From the NCBI GenBank assembly GCA_023249165.1, contig JAHFDE010000012.1, positions 1-7,490 on the forward strand: DNA of 7,490 bases. The letters are read 5' to 3'. The notes beneath the pieces were generated by a model, which made no database searches, was not told the origin of the DNA, and saw only the letters and a list, made by a program, of their open reading frames with translations. Numbering within the stretch: position 1 is the stretch's first letter; every line of letters starts with the position of its first letter. Below, piece by piece: positions 5,944 to 7,490 of this stretch. This DNA comes from Candidatus Methylomirabilota bacterium. GTDB taxonomy: Bacteria; Methylomirabilota; Methylomirabilia; Methylomirabilales; CSP1-5. Both the position numbers and the translations under genes were made by a program.

Positions 5944-5959
5944 GTTGGAGCGGCACTAG
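5944..5959. repeat. Lone terminal repeat of the MITE family (remnant)
   Basis: GTTGGAGCGGCACTAG matches the right-end consensus GTTGGAACGGCACTAG at 15 of 16 positions, but I find no matching left end between it and the DUF1445 stop at 5915. It shares CTAG 5956-5959 with element 3, repeating the end-to-end arrangement of elements 1 and 2. It is probably what remains of an older element. Confidence 0.6.
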
Positions 5960-6073
5960 TACCGTTCCAACTCTTTGTCTTAACCTGTCTGAACTCCCTT
6001 GCCGCCCACGCCCACCACCGTGGCTGCAAGGCAGGCGAGTCACATTCGGCTCAGCAAGTTGGAACGGTACTAG
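5956..6073. mobile_element. MITE-like element 3, 118 bp, inverted relative to element 1
   Basis: Bounded by CTAG at 5956-5959 and 6070-6073, with perfect 17-bp terminal inverted repeats (CTAGTACCGTTCCAACT and its complement). Read on the minus strand, its first 75 bases match element 1 at about 66 positions. It differs from elements 1 and 2 in carrying TACC rather than TGCC at both ends. It contains no gene and lies between the DUF1445 and hydantoinase genes. Confidence 0.85.
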
Positions 6074-6099
6074 ACGATGTCCGCAGCCCTCGGTATACT
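6071..6099 (+). promoter_or_regulatory. Possible promoter partly formed by the end of element 3
   Basis: TATACT (6094-6099) matches the sigma70 -10 box at 5 of 6 positions. TAGACG (6071-6076), 17 bases upstream, matches TTGACA at 4 of 6. Its first three bases are the terminal TAG of the mobile element. Transcription would begin near 6106, about 45 bases before the hydantoinase ATG. The -35 match is moderate. Confidence 0.45.
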
Positions 6100-6150
6100 C
6101 TTACGCGGGCTGTGGCAGTACACTTCCTGGGCCAGTCTCGGGGAAAGCGG

Positions 6151-7490
6151 ATGACAAAGGTCGGCGTGGATGTCGGGGGCACCTTCACCGACCTGGTCTT
6201 TCTCGCCGATGGGAGACTCTGGGCTCACAAGGTGCTTTCGACTCCTCTCGATCCGGCCGGGGCCGTGCTTCAGGGGCTTGCGCAGGAGACGTTGGCTGAG
6301 GAGAGGTATCAGATCGTTCACGGCTCGACCGTGGCGACCAACGGCCTGCTCGAGGGGAAGGGGGCGACCGTCGCCCTGATCACCACCGCCGGGTTTGAGG
6401 ATCTCCTGGAGATCGGCCGCCAGGATCGGCCCCGTCTCTACGATTTCATGGTCGATCGGCCACCGGTCCTGGTCCCCCGTGCCCTCCGCTTCGGAATCCG
6501 AGAACGAGTGGATTGCCGGGGACGGGTGCTGGAGCCCCTCGAGGACCATGGCGTGACCCCTATCCTAAGCCACCTGGCCTCGGTTGGGGTCGAGTCGATC
6601 GCCATCTGTCTGCTCCACTGCTATGCGAACCCGAGTCACGAGGCCCAGATCCTGAAGCGGGCCCTGCCGCTCGGGATTCCGGTCTCCGCCTCTCACCGGA
6701 TCCTTCCGGAGTACCGGGAGTACGAGCGGTGCGTCGCCACCGTGGTGAACGCCTACGTCTCGCCCTTGATGGAGCGCTACCTCGGCCGGCTCGAGGAGGC
6801 GGTCGGGAAAGGACGGCTGAGGATCATGCAGTCGAACGGCGGGAGCATCTCCGCGGCCGTCGCCCGCCAGGAGGCAGTCCGGACGATCCTCTCGGGTCCC
6901 GCCGGCGGCGTGGTGGGAGCTACCGCCGTTGCGCGCGAGGCGGGATGTGACAAGGTGATCACCTTTGACATGGGGGGGACCTCCACTGATGTTGCCCTCA
7001 TCGACGGCGATCTCAGGGTGACCACCGAGGCCGAGATCGGGGGGCTGCCGCTCCGGATTCCTCTCCTCGACATCCACACCGTGGGATCGGGCGGTGGATC
7101 GTTGGTGTGGACCGATGAAGGGGGAGCCCTGCGCGTGGGCCCGCAGAGCGCCGGGGCCGATCCCGGACCGGTCTGCTATGGTCGAGGAGGGCAGATCACG
7201 GTCACTGACGCCCACCTCATCCTGGGGCGACTCGACCCGGACCGATTCCTGGGGGGGAAGATGCGACTCGACCCAGAGCGGGTTGGGGCGGTGATGGCGG
7301 CCCTCGCGCGACAGATCGGCATGGACCCGTTGCGACTGGCAGAGGGGGTCGTCACGGTCGCCAATGCCACCATGGAAAAGGCCATCCGGGTGATCTCCGT
7401 GGAGCGGGGGCATGATCCCCGCGAGTTCTGTCTGGTCTCCTTCGGCGGGGCGGGAGGCCTGCATGCGTGCGCGCTGGCCCAATCCCTGTC
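6151..7490 (+). CDS. Hydantoinase A / 5-oxoprolinase-type ATP-dependent amidohydrolase subunit (cut by the window edge)
   Basis: 446 residues are visible with no stop; HyuA-type subunits usually run to about 650-720. The family uses ATP to open lactam or hydantoin rings, or to carboxylate ketones, with a separate B subunit expected next. The N-terminal Hydant_A_N region opens VGVDVGGTFTD (4-14, ATP-binding strand and loop) and includes HGSTVATNGLLEGKG (57-71). The Hydantoinase_A domain has ILSGPAGGVVGA (246-257), the ASKHA-type FDMGGTSTDVALI (272-284), VGSGGGS (321-327), SAGADPGPVCYGRGG (343-357) and FGGAGGLHA (431-439). ATG 6151 fits the family start and follows GGGGAAAG (6140-6147); an in-frame GTG at 6112 is less likely. 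Whether the substrate is 5-oxoproline, a hydantoin or a ketone cannot be read. The DUF1445 neighbour favours 5-oxoproline. Confidence 0.92.
   Translation, partial: MTKVGVDVGGTFTDLVFLADGRLWAHKVLSTPLDPAGAVLQGLAQETLAEERYQIVHGSTVATNGLLEGKGATVALITTAGFEDLLEIGRQDRPRLYDFMVDRPPVLVPRALRFGIRERVDCRGRVLEPLEDHGVTPILSHLASVGVESIAICLLHCYANPSHEAQILKRALPLGIPVSASHRILPEYREYERCVATVVNAYVSPLMERYLGRLEEAVGKGRLRIMQSNGGSISAAVARQEAVRTILSGPAGGVVGATAVAREAGCDKVITFDMGGTSTDVALIDGDLRVTTEAEIGGLPLRIPLLDIHTVGSGGGSLVWTDEGGALRVGPQSAGADPGPVCYGRGGQITVTDAHLILGRLDPDRFLGGKMRLDPERVGAVMAALARQIGMDPLRLAEGVVTVANATMEKAIRVISVERGHDPREFCLVSFGGAGGLHACALAQSL

Noticed and set aside
6565..7482. Minus-strand open frame (305 codons) opposite the hydantoinase gene
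   Set aside because: It lies wholly within the HyuA-type gene, whose ATP-binding motifs are intact on the plus strand.

Overview
The window is a GC-rich, densely coded stretch of bacterial DNA with every convincing gene on the + strand. No rRNA, tRNA, phage or CRISPR feature is visible. The gene content (N-acyl-D-amino-acid deacylase, hydantoinase/oxoprolinase subunit, DUF1445 protein, UPF0309 SIS protein, secreted nuclease) and the two intergenic repeat types suggest an uncultured environmental bacterium. I cannot assign a phylum; a Methylomirabilota/Rokubacteria-type or other GC-rich soil or sediment lineage is only a guess.

Layout: (1) 3-92 is the probable C-terminal tail of an upstream gene, followed at 100-834 by a UPF0309-type SIS-domain protein. 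(2) 831-1046 holds two small terminal-inverted-repeat elements joined end to end through a shared CTAG. The first supplies the stop codon of the SIS gene. The second supplies the start codon and first residues of the next gene, a secreted nuclease fused to a lamin-tail domain (1006-1860). (3) 1861-1971 is an intergenic patch with a 9-bp period in two opposite-facing arms. (4) 2011-4358 is a translationally coupled pair: an N-acyl-D-amino-acid deacylase and a class I amidotransferase-type gamma-glutamyl hydrolase. (5) 4421-4612 holds a near-consensus sigma70 promoter, a possible leader peptide, mutually exclusive RNA helices and an intrinsic terminator, followed by a tiny Cys-rich zinc-ribbon gene (4654-4923). 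(6) 5118-5915 is a DUF1445 (UPF0317/D-glutamate-cyclase-like) gene. (7) 5944-6073 holds another copy of the small element family, inverted relative to the first, next to a lone end. (8) From 6151 to the right edge runs a truncated hydantoinase A/5-oxoprolinase-type gene, with a promoter-like sequence that starts inside the element's end.

How the genes may work together: deacylase, gamma-glutamyl hydrolase, DUF1445 and oxoprolinase-type ATPase can be ordered into a route from N-acyl-D-glutamate or gamma-D-glutamyl compounds through D-glutamate and 5-oxo-D-proline to glutamate. This is inference from family membership and gene proximity. The three most unusual things are this possible D-glutamate route, the MITE family that has become part of gene ends, and the two-state leader in front of the zinc-ribbon gene.
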